From: Diploptera punctata
Lineage: Eukaryota > Arthropoda > Insecta > Blattodea > Blaberidae
DNA length: 64,000 bases
Assembly: GCA_030220185.1 (NCBI GenBank)
Contig: JASPKZ010007301.1
Location: 1 to 64,000, forward strand
Direction of reading: 5' to 3'
The notes beneath the pieces are model-generated. The model worked only from the letters and a program-made list of their open reading frames with translations. It made no database searches and was not told where the DNA came from. Below are positions 1 to 11,373 of the stretch, piece by piece. Numbering within the stretch: position 1 is the first letter of the stretch; every line of letters starts with the position of its first letter. The position numbers and the translations under genes were made by a program.

Positions 1-411
1 AAAACATTACTTAAACATGACATTTTAATACAATATAAAGTTTGAGTATCCATGTTGTTTCATTTTCACACTGGGGTTTTGTAAAAGTAATATTTTAATG
101 AAGAGCAACATGTAACACTAACATATTAACTTTACTAACACATTAACATTACTAATATAACGTATGACTAATATGTTAACACGACATATTTGATTCATTA
201 TATGGGTGGAATTGTGTGAATATATGAAAGGAACATGGAATACTATAATTTTTCCATACAAACTTTCTTTTTAAATTCACATCACATTAAGTGTTGTCAT
301 TGTTATTCCATTTTATGTCTTTTTTCGACTTGCAAGTTCCATTTCAGTTGGTTTTATTTGCCATTTCACTTTCTTCTTTCTTAAATAGACCTTATTTTCA
401 TTATCACATTT
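1..411. other. AT-rich sequence, no gene seen
   Basis: I see only AT-rich single-copy-looking sequence before the first minisatellite. No coding frame, RNA gene or mobile element end could be recognised. Confidence 0.6.
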
Positions 412-1404
412 CACTGTACAATTTGTCGCCCCTTCTTCAGTGTACAATTTGTCGCCCCTTCTTCAGTGTACAATTTGTCGCCCCTTCTTCACTGTACAAT
501 TTGTCGCCCCTTCTTCAGTGTACAATTTGTCGCCCCTTCTTCACTGTACAATTTGTCGCCCCTTCTTCACTGTACATTTTTCGCCCCCTTCTTCACTGTA
601 CAATTTGTCGCCCCTTCTTCACTGTACAATTTGTCGCCCCTTCTTCACTGTACAATTTGTCGCCCCTTCTTCACTGTACAATTTGTCGCCCCTTCTTCAC
701 TGTACAATTTGTCGCCCCTTCTTCACTGTACAATTTGTCGCCCCTTCTTCACTGTACAATTTGTCGCCCCTTCTTCACTGTACAATTTGTCGCCCCTTCT
801 TCACTGTACAATTTGTCGCCCCTTCTTCACTGTACAATTTGTCGCCCCTTCTTCACTGTACAATTTGTCGCCCCTTCTTCACTGTACAATTTGTCGCCCC
901 TTCTTCACTGTACAATTTGTCGCCCCTTCTTCACTGTACAATTTGTCGCCCCTTCTTACTGTACAATTTGTCGCCCCTTCTTCACTGTACAATTTGTCGC
1001 CCCTTCTTCACTGTACAATTTGTCGCCCCTTCTTCACTGTACAATTTGTCGCCCCTTCTTCACTGTACAATTTGTCGCCCCTTCTTCACTGTACAATTTG
1101 TCGCCCCTTCTTCACTGTACAATTTGTCGCCCCTTCTTCACTGTACAATTTGTCGCCCCTTCTTCACTGTACAATTTGTCGCCCCTTCTTCACTGTACAA
1201 TTTGTCGCCCCTTCTTCACTGTACAATTTGTCGCCCCTTCTTCACTGTACAATTTGTCGCCCCTTCTTCACTGTACAATTGTCGCCCCTTCTTCACTGTA
1301 CAATTTGTCGCCCCTTCTTCACTGTACAATTTGTCGCCCCTTCTTCACTGTACAATTTGTCGCCCCTTCTTCACTGTACAATTTGTCGCCCCTTCTTCAC
1401 TGTA
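412..1404. repeat. 26-bp minisatellite, homogeneous block
   Basis: About 38 head-to-tail copies of a 26-bp unit built around CACTGTACAATTTGTCGCCC followed by CTTCTT. Most copies are identical. The first few have CAGTG in place of CACTG, one copy near 575 is altered (TTTTTCGCCCCC), and single-base deletions occur near 957 and 1279. Since 26 is not a multiple of 3, all three forward frames stay open; the long predicted peptides here are by-products of the repeat and not genes. Confidence 0.97.
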
Positions 1405-2590
1405 AAATTTGTCGCCTCTTACCCACTGTGGAATTTGTCGCCCCTGCTGACACTAAAATTTGTCTCCCCTTCTCCATCCTGTAATTTGTCGCCCCTGCTC
1501 ACACTAAAATTTGTCGCCCCTGCTCACACTAAAATTTGTCGCCCCTGCTCACACTAAAATTTGTCGCCCCTGCTCACACTAAATTTGTCGCCCCTTCCCC
1601 ACCCTGTAATTTGTCGCCCCTTCCCCACCCTGTAATTTGTCGCCCCTTCCCCACCCTGTAATTTGTCGCCCCTTCCCCACCCTGTAATTTGTCGCCCCTT
1701 CCCCACCCTGTAATTTGTCGCCCCTTCCCCACCCTGTAATTTGTCGCCCCCTCTTCACTGTGGAATTTGTAGCCCATTACCCTCTCTGGAATTTGTCGCC
1801 CCCTACCCACTGTAGAATTTGTCGCCCCTACCCACTGTAGAATTTGTCGCCCCCTACCCACTGTAGAATTTGTCGCCCCCTACCCACTGTAGAATTTGTC
1901 GCCCCTACCCACTGTAGAATTTGTCGCCCCCTATCCACTGTAGAATTTGTCGTCCCATATCCACTGTAGAATTTGTGGCCCACAATCCACTCTAGAATTT
2001 TACGCCCCTTATCCACTGTAGAATTTGTCGCCCCTTCCCCACTCTGGAATTTGTGGCCCCTTCCCCACTCTGGAATTTATTGCCTTTTCCCCACTCTGGA
2101 ATTTGTCATATTTTCCTCACTATGGAATTTGTTACCCCTCCCTAGAATTTGTCGCCCCTCCCCACTCTAGAATTTGTCGCCCCCTCCCCACTCTAGAATT
2201 TGTCGCCCCCTCCCCACTCTAGAATTTGTCGCCCCCTCCCACCACGGAATTTGTCGCCCCCTCCCCACCCTGGAATTTGTCGCCCCCTCCCCACCCTGGA
2301 ATTTGTCGCCCCCTCCCCACCCTGGAATTTGTCGCCCCCTCCCCACCCTGGAATTTGTCGCCCCCTCCCCACCCTGGAATTTGTCGCCTCCTCCCCACCC
2401 TGGAATTTGTCGCCTCCCCCCCACCCTGGAATTTGTCGCCCCCTCCCCGCCCTGGAATTTGTTGCCCCATCCCCACTGTGAAATTTGTTGTTCTTTTGCT
2501 ACTCTGGAACTTATTTCCCCCTTCCAAATTTGGAAATAATTTCCCCTTCACTATTCTGGAATCTTTCTTAAATGCTCCATAGAATTTCAA
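1405..2590. repeat. 26-bp minisatellite, diverged subfamily blocks
   Basis: The same AATTTGTCGCCCC core continues with a near-26-bp period, but its other half changes in steps: CTCACACTAAAATTT (about 1495-1580), CCCACCCTGTAATTT (1581-1750), CCCACTGTAGAATTT (1801-2030), CCCACTCTGGAATTT (2031-2110), CCCACTCTAGAATTT (2161-2235) and CCCACCCTGGAATTT (2255-2460). It decays to single recognisable motifs by 2590. Each block is internally similar, which points to separate rounds of local amplification from different founder units. Confidence 0.93.
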
Positions 2591-3070
2591 TTGTGGGGGG
2601 GGAAATTGGCTGGCATATGGCTAAGAGGTAATTCTGTTTTTTGAAGATATGATCAATATAATAAATGTGTAAAAAATGCACGACATACATAAACATATGG
2701 TATGGAGGCACAAAAGAAAAATACCTGTAGAATTTTGTTATAATTTGTTTGTTAGTGTAGAATAATATTGTAATTATTGTAGTAACTTAGTTTTATGGTT
2801 CAGGTGATGGTGAAAAGACAGCTATTCACCATGTAAGTGGAGTGTACTTGTTGAGTCTGGCAGTTGGAAAGAGAATGACCATCATCACTGAAGAGAGAGC
2901 AAGATATTAGGATCAATAATTGTAATTTTATTGTAATTATATAATTTATCATTTATGAAAATTATTTTTTTCTGGAAATGCATGGTACTATTTATTACAG
3001 AGACTCTTGTCCTAACTTTTCTCAAAAAATGTTAAACTGAAAAAAAATATATATATAACTGTTATTCTCT
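2591..3070. other. No recognised gene
   Basis: AT-rich sequence between the minisatellite and the first retrotransposon fragment. The part nearest 3070 could be more 5' sequence of that retrotransposon, but I cannot align it. A G8 run lies near 2595 and a short TA run near 3050. Confidence 0.5.
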
Positions 3071-3244
3071 CATTTGTATGGATGCGAAACATGCACTCTT
3101 ACTTTAAGGGAGGAGAAATGATTACAAGTACTTGAGAATAAAGTTAACACAATTTTTAGACCAAAGAGATGGACAGGTGAATGGAGAAGACTACATAACA
3201 GTGAGTTACATGATCTTTATGGGAAACCAGATGTAATAAGAACA
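3071..3244 (+). pseudogene. Non-LTR retrotransposon RT C-terminus, fragment 1 of outer element
   Basis: A single frame reads HLYGCETCTLTLREEK, one stop, then LQVLENKVNTIFRPKR, GEWRRLHNSELHDLY and KPDVIRT. This is the region after the catalytic domain of insect non-LTR retrotransposon reverse transcriptases (LYGCETW motif, then LENKxLRxIFGPKR and LHNxELxxLY). The coding line breaks at 3244 and resumes with VIRTVKYHR at 6171-6197 and WAGHVA at 6564. The two halves therefore belong to one element split by later insertions. The in-frame stop shows it is dead. Family assignment is from memory of conserved motifs. Confidence 0.8.
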
Positions 3245-3284
3245 TTTAATATGTTTTTATAAATATTATTCCCTGAGAGTAGTA

Positions 3285-3824
<540 letters not shown>

Positions 3825-3830
<6 letters not shown>

Positions 3831-4104
3831 ATGACGATAATGACGATGACGATAATGACGATGACGATAATGACGATGACGATAATGATGATGACGATAA
3901 TGATGATGACGATAATGATGATGACGATAATGATGATGACGATAATGATGATGACGATAATGATGATGACGATAATGATGATGACGATAATGATGATGAC
4001 GATAATGATGATGACGATAATGATGATGACAATGTTAATGATGACGATAATGATGATGACGATAATGATGATGACGATAATGATGATGACGATAATGATG
4101 ATGA
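3825..4104. repeat. 15-bp minisatellite GATAATGATGATGAC
   Basis: About 18 copies of GATAATGATGATGAC or GATAATGACGATGAC, clearly derived from the neighbouring GAT trinucleotide tract. One AATGTTAATGATGAC unit near 4030 already appears inside this block, so the next array may have started from such a variant. Confidence 0.95.
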
Positions 4105-5354
4105 CAATGTTAATGATGACAATGTTAATGATGACAATGTTAATGATGACAATGTTAATGATGACAATGTTAATGATGACAATGTTAATGATGACAATGT
4201 TAATGATGACAATGTTAATGATGACAATGTTAATGATGACAATGTTAATGATGACAATGTTAATGATGACAATGTTAATGATGACAATGTTAATGATGAC
4301 AATGTTAATGATGACAATGTTAATGATGACAATGGTAATGATGACAATGTTAATGATGACAATGTTAATGATGACAATGTTAATGATGACAATGTTAATG
4401 ATGACAATGTTAATGATGACAAATGTTAATGATGACAATGTTAATGATGACAATGTTAATGATGACAATGTTAATGATGACAATGTTAATGATGACAATG
4501 TTAATGATGACAATGTTAATGATGACAATGTTAATGATGACAATGTTAATGATGACAATGTTAATGATGACAATGTTAATGATGACAATGTTAATGATGA
4601 CAATGTTAATGATGACAATGTTAATGATGACAATGTTAATGATGACAATGTTAATGATGACAATGTTAATGATGGACAATGTTAATGATGACAATGTTAA
4701 TGATGACAATGTTAATGATGACAATGTTAATGATGACAATGTTAATGATGACAATGTTAATGATGACAATGTTAATGATGGACAATGTTAATGATGACAA
4801 TGTTAATGATGACAATGTTAATGATGACAATGTTAATGATGACAATGTTAATGATGACAATGTTAATGATGGACAATGTTAATGATGACAATGTTAATGA
4901 TGACAATGTTAATGATGACAATGTTAATGATGACAATGTTAATGATGACAATGTAATGATGACAATGTTAATGATGACAATGTTAATGATGACAATGTTA
5001 ATGATGACAAGTTAATGATGACAATGTTAATGATGACAATGTTAATGATGACAATGTTAATGATGACAATGTTAATGATGACAATGTTAATGATGACAAT
5101 GTTAATGATGACAATGTTAATGATGACAATGTTAATGATGACAATGTTAATGATGACAATGTTAATGATGACAATGTTAATGATGACAATGTTAATGATG
5201 ACAATGTTAATGATGACAATGTTAATGATGACAATGTTAATGATGACAATGTTAATGATGACAATGTTAATGATGACAATGTTAATGATGACAATGTTAA
5301 TGATGACAATGTTAATGATGACAATGTTAATGATGACAATGTTAATGATGACAA
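4105..5354. repeat. 15-bp minisatellite AATGTTAATGATGAC, about 83 copies
   Basis: A very homogeneous 15-bp array. Rare variants include an extra A near 4421, an extra G (GATGGACAATG) at about 4674, 4780 and 4871, and one-base deletions near 4953 and 5009. The three GG variants are spaced 106 and 91 bases apart (7 and 6 units plus one base), which suggests that blocks of several units were copied together. Being a multiple of 3, the unit keeps frames open; the resulting ORFs are not genes. Confidence 0.97.
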
Positions 5355-5500
5355 TATTAATAATAATAATTATCATCTCAGTCAAAAAATGTATTTATTC
5401 AAGTCTTCTCAGTAAGATAAATGTCTCCTGGAAGCGTTATGAGCGCTTCGCAGGACAAGGATGGTGGAAGGGCTGTGATGTTGGCTACAATGTGGAAAGA

Positions 5501-5926
5501 GATATTGACTCCAAAATAAATAAATTTCAGACGGTGTGTGGAACAATACAGAGAATGTTAAAAAATAAAATTAGAAAAGAAACGAAGATAAAAATGTATA
5601 ATATTATGGTGGTTCCCACAATATTGTATGGATGTGAAACTTGGGCTCCAATGAAAAAACAGAAGGATAGAACACAGACGGCGGAGATGAGGTTCCTAAG
5701 ACAAGTAAAAGGATGTAGAAGACTTGATAGAATAAGAAATGAGGATATAAGAGAAGAATTGAAAGTACATCCTTTATTGGATAAGGTCATGAATTACAGA
5801 CAGAAATGGATTGATCATATGGATGGAATGAGCAAGGAGAGATATCCATTGTTAGCAAGAAATTATCGAGGAAGAGGAAGATGTGATGTTGGAAGACCTA
5901 GAAGAAGTTGGGTTCATGCATTATGA
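5501..5926 (+). pseudogene. Non-LTR reverse transcriptase C-terminal fragment of the inserted element
   Basis: The frame reads SKINKFQTVCGTIQRML, then MVVPTILYGCETWAPMKK, AEMRFLRQVKGCRRLDRIRN, EDIREELKV, MNYRQKWIDHMDGM and GRGRCDVGRPRRSW. This is the thumb/C-terminal region of insect non-LTR reverse transcriptases, which ends in a GRPRxRW-like motif. The catalytic palm (FADD) is missing, so the copy is 5'-truncated. The open frame continues upstream to 5015 only because the 15-bp array has no stops. Residues encoded at about 5430-5500 (WKRYERFAGQGWWKGCDVGY) were not recognised and may come from another repeat. Confidence 0.82.
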
Positions 5927-6197
5927 AGTCGGAACGGGCAATTGCCTAATCCCTGGAGTGATGATGATAAATGGTTAATATGGTGTGAAACATTTGATTC
6001 CTTGTCAAAATATTTGTAATAATTTATATTTTGAAAAAAAAAATGTCTAGGTGATGGTGACTATGTATTATAACCATGTCTTGAAAATGATCTGACACAA
6101 GGAGATTGAAATGTCAACTTGAATAAAATAATTGTTTGACTGAGATAATGATTAATTGTTGTTATTATTAGTAATAAGAACAGTTAAGTATCATAGA

Positions 6198-6547
6198 GTC
6201 CCGCGCCGTAGCCGAGCGGTTAAGGTAGGAAGCCTTGGCGCAGAGCTACGGGACTTGCGCTGGTTCGAGTCTCCATGGGGGAAGAAATTTTCTCATGGTA
6301 TTTCGGCCAGTATGGGACCGGTGCCCACCCAGCATCGTGAGGCAATTGGGTAGCTACAATAAGTAGCGGCTCCAGGTTGAGGAACCAGCTATAACGGCTG
6401 GGGGACTCGAAATGCTAACCACATGTCACCCCTACACTGGCTGTTGATCATCTACCTCTGTGATTGACACATGTGGATGTGAAGGGCCAGCAGCCGGCTG
6501 GTAAAAGGGCAACCGCTGAAAAGTGGAAAGACCCTCAATCGGATCGG
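6198..6547 (+). mobile_element. SINE-A, full-length tRNA-derived SINE with 12-bp target duplication
   Basis: Perfect duplications AAGTATCATAGA flank it (6186-6197 and 6548-6559). The head is tRNA-like: an A-box-like TAGCCGAGCGGTTAAGG at about 6207-6225 and a B box GGTTCGAGTCT at about 6260. The body has marker motifs GTAGCTACAATAAGTAGCGG, CTCCAGGTTGAGGAACCAGC and ACCACATGTCACCCCTAC, and ends near CAGCAGCCGGCTGGTAAAAG. It sits inside the outer retrotransposon coding line. Degenerate relatives occur at 41234, 42810, 43484, 47706, 60250 and 61075. The family name is mine. Confidence 0.85.
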
Positions 6548-6559
6548 AAGTATCATAGA

Positions 6560-6798
6560 TTGTGATGGGCAGGACATGTGGCAGGAATGGTAATGAAAGA
6601 GCAGCATGGAAGCTTCTTGTAGGAAAACCAGTTGAAAAACACCCAGATGATAGACCGAAAATGAGGTGGGAGAATAACATTAACTATGGTTTGAAGGAAG
6701 ATTATACAGTGGATGATTGGAAAACATTATCAAGATAAGTGTGTGTGGAGAGTTTGTCAGTGCAGGCATGAGCTTATGGGTTCAATGGTGCCAGTGAG
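6560..6798 (+). pseudogene. Non-LTR retrotransposon 3' end, fragment 2 of outer element
   Basis: After removing SINE-A the reading continues VIRTVKYHRL, stop, WAGHVAGM; after a frameshift it reads LLVGKPVEKHPDDRPKMRWE, NNINYGLKE and DDWKTLSR, then VWRVCQCRHELMGS. This matches the conserved end RWAGHVARMG ... GKPxGKRPxGRPRxRW of insect non-LTR reverse transcriptases. The element ends in a GTTA microsatellite tail (6795-6811), which was the target for the next SINE. Stops and a frameshift show it is dead. Confidence 0.82.
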
Positions 6799-6811
6799 TT
6801 AGTTAGTTAGT

Positions 6812-7164
6812 CAGTGTATCCATAGTAATTCTGCCCGAGGGCAGGTCTTCCACTGAATTCATAGCATTTTCATGCTATGCTTTGAAGCTTTACTAGTGAA
6901 TTATAGGTGTGGTAGCTTCCCGTTGCTTTCCACACTGATGGAGGAGGATGATGATAATAAGAATAATTATGATGGCTGGATGATTTTCGGAGACTGTTGG
7001 GCCCTAAAGCTTCCTGACATTTGTCTTACAGATGAAAAACCGCGGAGGGAGAAAAAAAAAAAAAAAAAAAACCTCACCCAGGAACCTGTCCCTACCGGGA
7101 ATCGAACCTGGGCCCACTGTGTGACAAGGCAGCACACTACCTCAAGACCACAGCAATGGACTAT
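6812..7164 (-). mobile_element. SINE-B copy 1 (tRNA-derived, minus strand)
   Basis: TTAGTTAGTTAGT flanks it on both sides (6799-6811 and 7165-7177), although this is also simple sequence. On the minus strand the tRNA-like head lies at about 7160-7085 (B box GGTTCGATTCCC; the head begins near GTGGTCTTGAGGTAGTGTGC). The body holds a GATGATGATAATAAGAATAA tract, the palindromic AGCATTTTCATGCTATG motif, and the terminus CTGCCCTCGGGCAGAATTAC followed by TATGGAT. Other copies end in a GGAT tail. An A19 run (7051-7069 on +) lies between head and body. Confidence 0.85.
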
Positions 7165-7177
7165 TTAGTTAGTTAGT

Positions 7178-7554
7178 AATAAATCTAAATAACTTATATT
7201 AATTTTATACATATTTTATCTTGATATATTTATGGGAAATGTGCAGTGCTGGCTTGGGTAATAGCGTGCCTAGGAGGCCTAGCTTGATACCAGGTTTAAT
7301 TGTAAAATTTTGAATTTTAGGGCTAGTGGGGATAGTGGTATATTAGAATTTTTAATTGCTAGATTGTGCACCAGATTCTTGCTTTAAATTGGAAATCTCT
7401 CTGCAGTACATGTGTTGAGAAGGCAAATGGTACTTTTGAAAGTAATTTGTCCATTGATTGGCGATGTTAAGTTGCACTTTCGTAACTTATTATATAATAT
7501 ACTGTTTTGGATTTGTGTTTTTAAAAAAAAATTACAATAGGTCATCTTTGGATT
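7178..7554. other. No recognised gene
   Basis: AT-rich spacer between two SINE-B copies. Nothing recognisable. Confidence 0.5.
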
Positions 7555-7589
<35 letters not shown>

Positions 7590-7636
7590 ATCCATCCATC
7601 CATCCATCCATCCATCCATCCATCCATCCATCCATA
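7555..7636. repeat. TA tract followed by CCAT tetranucleotide tract
   Basis: TATATA repeats (7557-7586) are followed by about 12 CCAT units (7587-7636). On the minus strand the latter is the GGAT tail that ends SINE-B copy 2, so it marks the 3' end of that insertion. Confidence 0.95.
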
Positions 7637-9142
7637 GTAATTCTGCCCGAGGGCAGGTCTTTCACTGCAATCATAGCATTTGCATGCTATAGTTTACAGC
7701 TTTACTAGGGAATTACAGGTGTGGTTGCTTTCCACATTGGTGATGATAAGGATGATGATGCTAGCTGGATGATTTTTGGGGACTGTTGGATCCTAAGCTT
7801 GCTGACAGGTGAGGGGAAAAAAGTAATAATAATTAGGTAATAATAATTAAATAATAATAATTAAATAATAATAATTAAGTAATAATAATTAAATAATAAT
7901 TAACAGGTAATAATTAAGTGGTAATAATTAAGTGGTAATAATTAAGTGGTAATAATTAAGTGGTAATAATTAAGTGGTAATAATTAAGTGGTAATAATTA
8001 AGTGGTAATAATTAAGTGGTAATAATTAAGTGGTAATAATTAAGTGGTAATAATTAAGTGGTAATAATTAAGTGGTAATAATTAAGTGGTAATAATTAAG
8101 TGGTAATAATTAAGTGGTAATAATTAAGTGGTAATAATTAAGTGGTAATAATTAAGTGGTAATAATTAAGTGGTAATAATTAAGTGGTAATAATTAAGTG
8201 GTAATAATTAAGTGGTAATAATTAAGTGGTAATAATTAAGTGGTAATAATTAAGTGGTAATAATTAAGTGGTAATAATTAAGTGGTTAATAATTAAGTGG
8301 TAATAATTAAGTGGTAATAATTAAGTGGTGTAATAATTAAGTGGTAATAATTAAGTGGTAATAATTAAGTGGTAATAATTAAGTGGTAATAATTAAGTGG
8401 TAATAATTAAGTGGTAATAATTAAGTGGTAATAATTAAGTGGTAATAATTAAGTGGTAATAATTAAGTGGTAATAATTAAGTGGTAATAATTAAGTGGTA
8501 ATAATTAAGTGGTAATAATTAAGTGGTAATAATTAAGTGGTAATAATTAAGTGGTAATAATTAGTGGTAATAATTAAGTGGTAATAATTAAGTGGTAATA
8601 ATTAAGTGGTAATAATTAAGTGGTAATAATTAAGTGGTAATAATTAAGTGGTAATAATTAAGTGGTAATAATTAAGTGGTAATAATTAAGTGGTAATAAT
8701 TAAGTGGTAATAATTAAGTGGTAATAATTAAGTGGTAATAATTAAGTGGTAATAATTAAGTGGTAATAATTAAGTGGTAATAATTAAGTGGTAATAATTA
8801 AGTGGTAATAATTAAGTGGTAATAATTAAGTGGTAATAATTAAGTGGTAATAATTAAGTGGTAATAATTAAGTGGTAATAATTAAGTGGTAATAATTAAG
8901 TGGTAATAATTAAGTGGTAATAATTAAGTGGTAATAATTAAGTGGTAATAATTAAGTGGTAATAATTAAGTGGTAATAATTAAGTGGTAATAATTAAGTG
9001 GTAATAATTAAGTGGTAATAATTAAGTGGTAATAATTAAGTGGTAATAATTAAGTGGTAAAGCAGCCTGTCCTGACCAAGAATAGAACACGGGCCCGCTG
9101 CATGAGAATGCAGCACACTATCTTGAGAATACTGCAGTGGAC
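7588..9142 (-). mobile_element. SINE-B copy 2, split by an internal 14-bp minisatellite
   Basis: The 3' part (7588-7825) and the tRNA-like head (about 9058-9140; GAACACGGGCCCGCTGCATG on +) are both recognisable and in the right order, but they are 1.2 kb apart instead of about 50 bp. The gap is filled by AATAATTAA-type repeats and the 14-bp array. The expansion sits in the A-rich linker between tRNA head and body, a different site from the one expanded in copy 3. Confidence 0.85.
7917..9058. repeat. 14-bp minisatellite AAGTGGTAATAATT, about 81 copies
   Basis: Nearly perfect 14-bp tandem array. It is preceded by irregular TAATAATTAAATAATAA sequence (7826-7916) that looks like its precursor. 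Rare variants: an extra T near 8285, an extra GT near 8328 and a missing A near 8563. It lies wholly inside SINE-B copy 2. Confidence 0.97.
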
Positions 9143-9150
9143 ATATATAT

Positions 9151-10062
9151 AGGAACTTTGGGTAATTTGGACCGCTGTTTTGAATTTGTTGTTTTACTTC
9201 TTCTAATTGAGGTCTTGTAATTTTGTTTAATTACAGTGATTATCATTAGTGTTGTAACTATGAAATAGCATTGTTATTTTATTCAAATATGGAAACATAT
9301 TTATAATTTATAAACTTTTTTATATTACAGAAAGGTCCATTTTAACCTTGATATTTGGATAAAGTGGAACTCAGAGTCCACCTTAGGTTTTAGTCTGTTT
9401 TTAAGTTTATTTACTCTATTAATTTATAAATACAGGCACAGGTTAATTTGAAAATATTTATGACTGATGATAATTAAAAAGCATTGATATTTATTAAATG
9501 TTTTGAAAAATTATTTTTGATTATAACATTCATACGTCATTCAACTGCGGAAAGTGAGTTTTTGGGTTTAGTAAAATTACAAGGATATAAAATAAAATTA
9601 AGTGAATGGCTTTTACAGATGGCATCCTTATTGATAAAATATATGTATTCATGTAAAGTAGACCCAGGTCCTCATGGAGGGTCTATATTAAGCAAATTTC
9701 TTTGTTATGTTTAATTATTTTATACAGCCACCATGTCACATAATATCAAACCAAACCTGTCAGTATATTAAAACAGCATCTACATAATGTAATATATTTA
9801 GCAGCTTTTTCAATATTTGTAATATTCAATAGCAGAAATTGAGAATTGATTCTTAGCTTGAAAAACTTTTAAAGTGGTCATTTTCATAAATATCACAAAT
9901 AAACCCTTCTTTGCACAAAGAATAAAAGAAACTGGCCTTGAACCCGTCAAAGTTGATGAGGGGAAGAAGTTAAAATATTTTCTGTTCAAGGGCAGAACCA
10001 ATTAAAGAAGATATTAACAGAGTCCACTCAAACAGAAGGGTCCACATTACCTGAACTTCCCT
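9151..10062. mobile_element. Putative DNA element with imperfect terminal inverted repeats
   Basis: The left end reads AGGAACTTTGGGTAATTTGG and the right end, reverse-complemented, AGGGAAGTTCAGGTAATGTG; both continue with GACC and, a few bases on, TGTTT (about 24 of 31 matching). Both ends abut TA. The interior has no recognised transposase; the 76-codon frame at 9484-9714 is unrecognised. A further partial copy of this terminus (GGGAAGTTCAGGTAAT) lies at 10700-10715. Superfamily not assigned. Confidence 0.45.
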
Positions 10063-10080
10063 ATTTATATAAAAATATAT

Positions 10081-10656
10081 ATCCATCCATAGTAATTCTG
10101 CTTGAAGGCAGGTCCTTCACTACAATCATAGCATTTTCATGCTATGCTTTGCAGCTTTACTAGGGAATTGTAGGTGTGGTAGCTTCCCGTTGCTTTCCAC
10201 ACCGATGAAGGATGATGATGATAATGCTGAGAATGATGATGAGAATGATGATTGATGATGAGAATGATGATTGATGATGAGAATGATGATGATGAGAATG
10301 ATGATGATGAGAATGATGATGATGAGAATGATGATGATGAGAATGATGATGATGAGAATGATGATGATGAGAATGATGATGATGAGAATGATGATGATGA
10401 GAATGATGATGATGAGAATGATGTTGATGAGAATGATGTTGATGAGAATGATGATGATGAGAATGATGATAAGAATGATGATGGCCATATGATTTCGGGG
10501 ACTGTTTGGGACTTAAAGTTTTCCTGACATTTGTTTTACAGGTGAGGAAAAACCCTGATAAAAACCTCACCTAGAAAAACTGCCCTGACTGAGGATCGAA
10601 CCCGGGCCCGCTGATTGTCAAGGCAGCATGCTACCTCGATACCACAGTGGTGGACA
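10081..10656 (-). mobile_element. SINE-B copy 3 with internal 15-bp expansion
   Basis: Same family markers as copy 1: the ATCCATAGTAATTCTGC terminus at the left, AGCATTTTCATGCTATG, GTGGTAGCTTCCCGTTGC, and a tRNA-like head at the right with B box (minus) GGTTCGATCCTC. It is longer than the roughly 320-350 bp of unexpanded copies because the GATGATGATAATG tract has expanded into the array at 10205-10482. Confidence 0.88.
10205..10482. repeat. 15-bp minisatellite GAGAATGATGATGAT inside SINE-B
   Basis: About 15 copies of a 15-bp unit, with two late copies carrying GATGTTGAT. It arises exactly where other SINE-B copies have a short GATGATGATAATG tract. The predicted His-, Ile- and Asp-rich peptides are repeat translations. 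Confidence 0.95.
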
Positions 10657-10728
10657 TAAAAAATATATATATATATATATATAAATATATATATATATAG
10701 GGAAGTTCAGGTAATATATATATAGGGT
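10657..10728. repeat. TA microsatellites around a fragment of DNA-element terminus
   Basis: TA tracts at about 10662-10698 and 10713-10726 flank GGGAAGTTCAGGTAAT, which matches the right terminus of the element at 9151-10062 in opposite orientation. Confidence 0.6.
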
Positions 10729-10893
10729 TTAACAGAAAGTAGGTAAAAAATTTGGGAAAACATTTCTTGCAGATAAAGGATAAAAAAATATTACATGAAC
10801 TAGGTCCTTGGTAGAGCTCTTTTTCTGCAACTCTGCTTGCAAGGTGAGATGGGTAATATGTAACTGTCGTGGCCATTAGCAATATGACGAGAC

Positions 10894-11029
10894 ATGTACT
10901 TCATGCAGGATGGATCTGCTCCTCATTTCAGCCCTTCTGTCTATCGATTTCTGTATACACAGTTTCCTGATAGATGGATAGAAAGAAGTGTACCAATTCC
11001 TTGGCCTCTGTATCATGCTGATTAAAATG
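10894..11029 (+). pseudogene. Mariner-like transposase fragment
   Basis: The frame reads FMQDGSAPHFSPSVYRFLY followed by TQFPDRWIERSVPIPWPLYH and a stop. It matches the second catalytic region of mariner-like transposases (QQDGAPPH, then FPxRWIGRGGPIxWPPRSPDLT). The Asp of QDG is kept, but SPDLTPLDF is missing. The fragment stops where SINE-B copy 4 begins. AGGGTTTAACAGAAAGTAGG near 10725 could be the element's left end, but I could not find a matching right end. Confidence 0.7.
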
Positions 11030-11373
11030 ATCCATCCATAGTAATTCTGCCTGAAGGCAGGTCCTTCACTGCAATCATAGCATTTTCATGCTATGCTTGC
11101 AGTTTTACTAGGGAATTGTGTAGGTGTGGTAGCTTCCCGTTGCTTTCCACACCGGTGAAGGATGATAATGATAATGGCAATATGATTTTGGGGACCGTTT
11201 GGGCCTTAAAGTTTTCCTGACATTTGTCTTACAGGTGAGGAAAAATCCCAATAAAAACATCACCCAGAAAAACTGCCCTGACCGGGGATTGAACCCGGGC
11301 CCGCTGCGTGACAAGGCAGCATGCTACCTCGGCCCACTGCGTGACAAGGCAGCATGCTACCTCGAGACCACAA
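11030..11373 (-). mobile_element. SINE-B copy 4 with a duplicated 33-bp segment in its tRNA head
   Basis: Standard SINE-B markers from TCCATAGTAATTCTGCC at the left to the tRNA-like head at the right (minus B box GGTTCAATCCCC). Within the head, 33 bp starting GGCCCGCTGCGTGACAAGGC (11298-11330) are repeated at 11331-11363 with one difference, so part of the tRNA-like arm is doubled. It inserted directly after the mariner fragment. Confidence 0.88.

Noticed and set aside
291..1557. Three long overlapping + frames of CRPFFTVQFVAPSSLYNLSP-type repeats
   Set aside because: All three frames are open because a stop-free 26-bp unit is repeated; no gene-like start, composition or domain.
6795..6811. 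TTAG repeats as telomeric sequence
   Set aside because: The unit is GTTA (4 bp), not the insect TTAGG; it is the tail of the outer non-LTR element.
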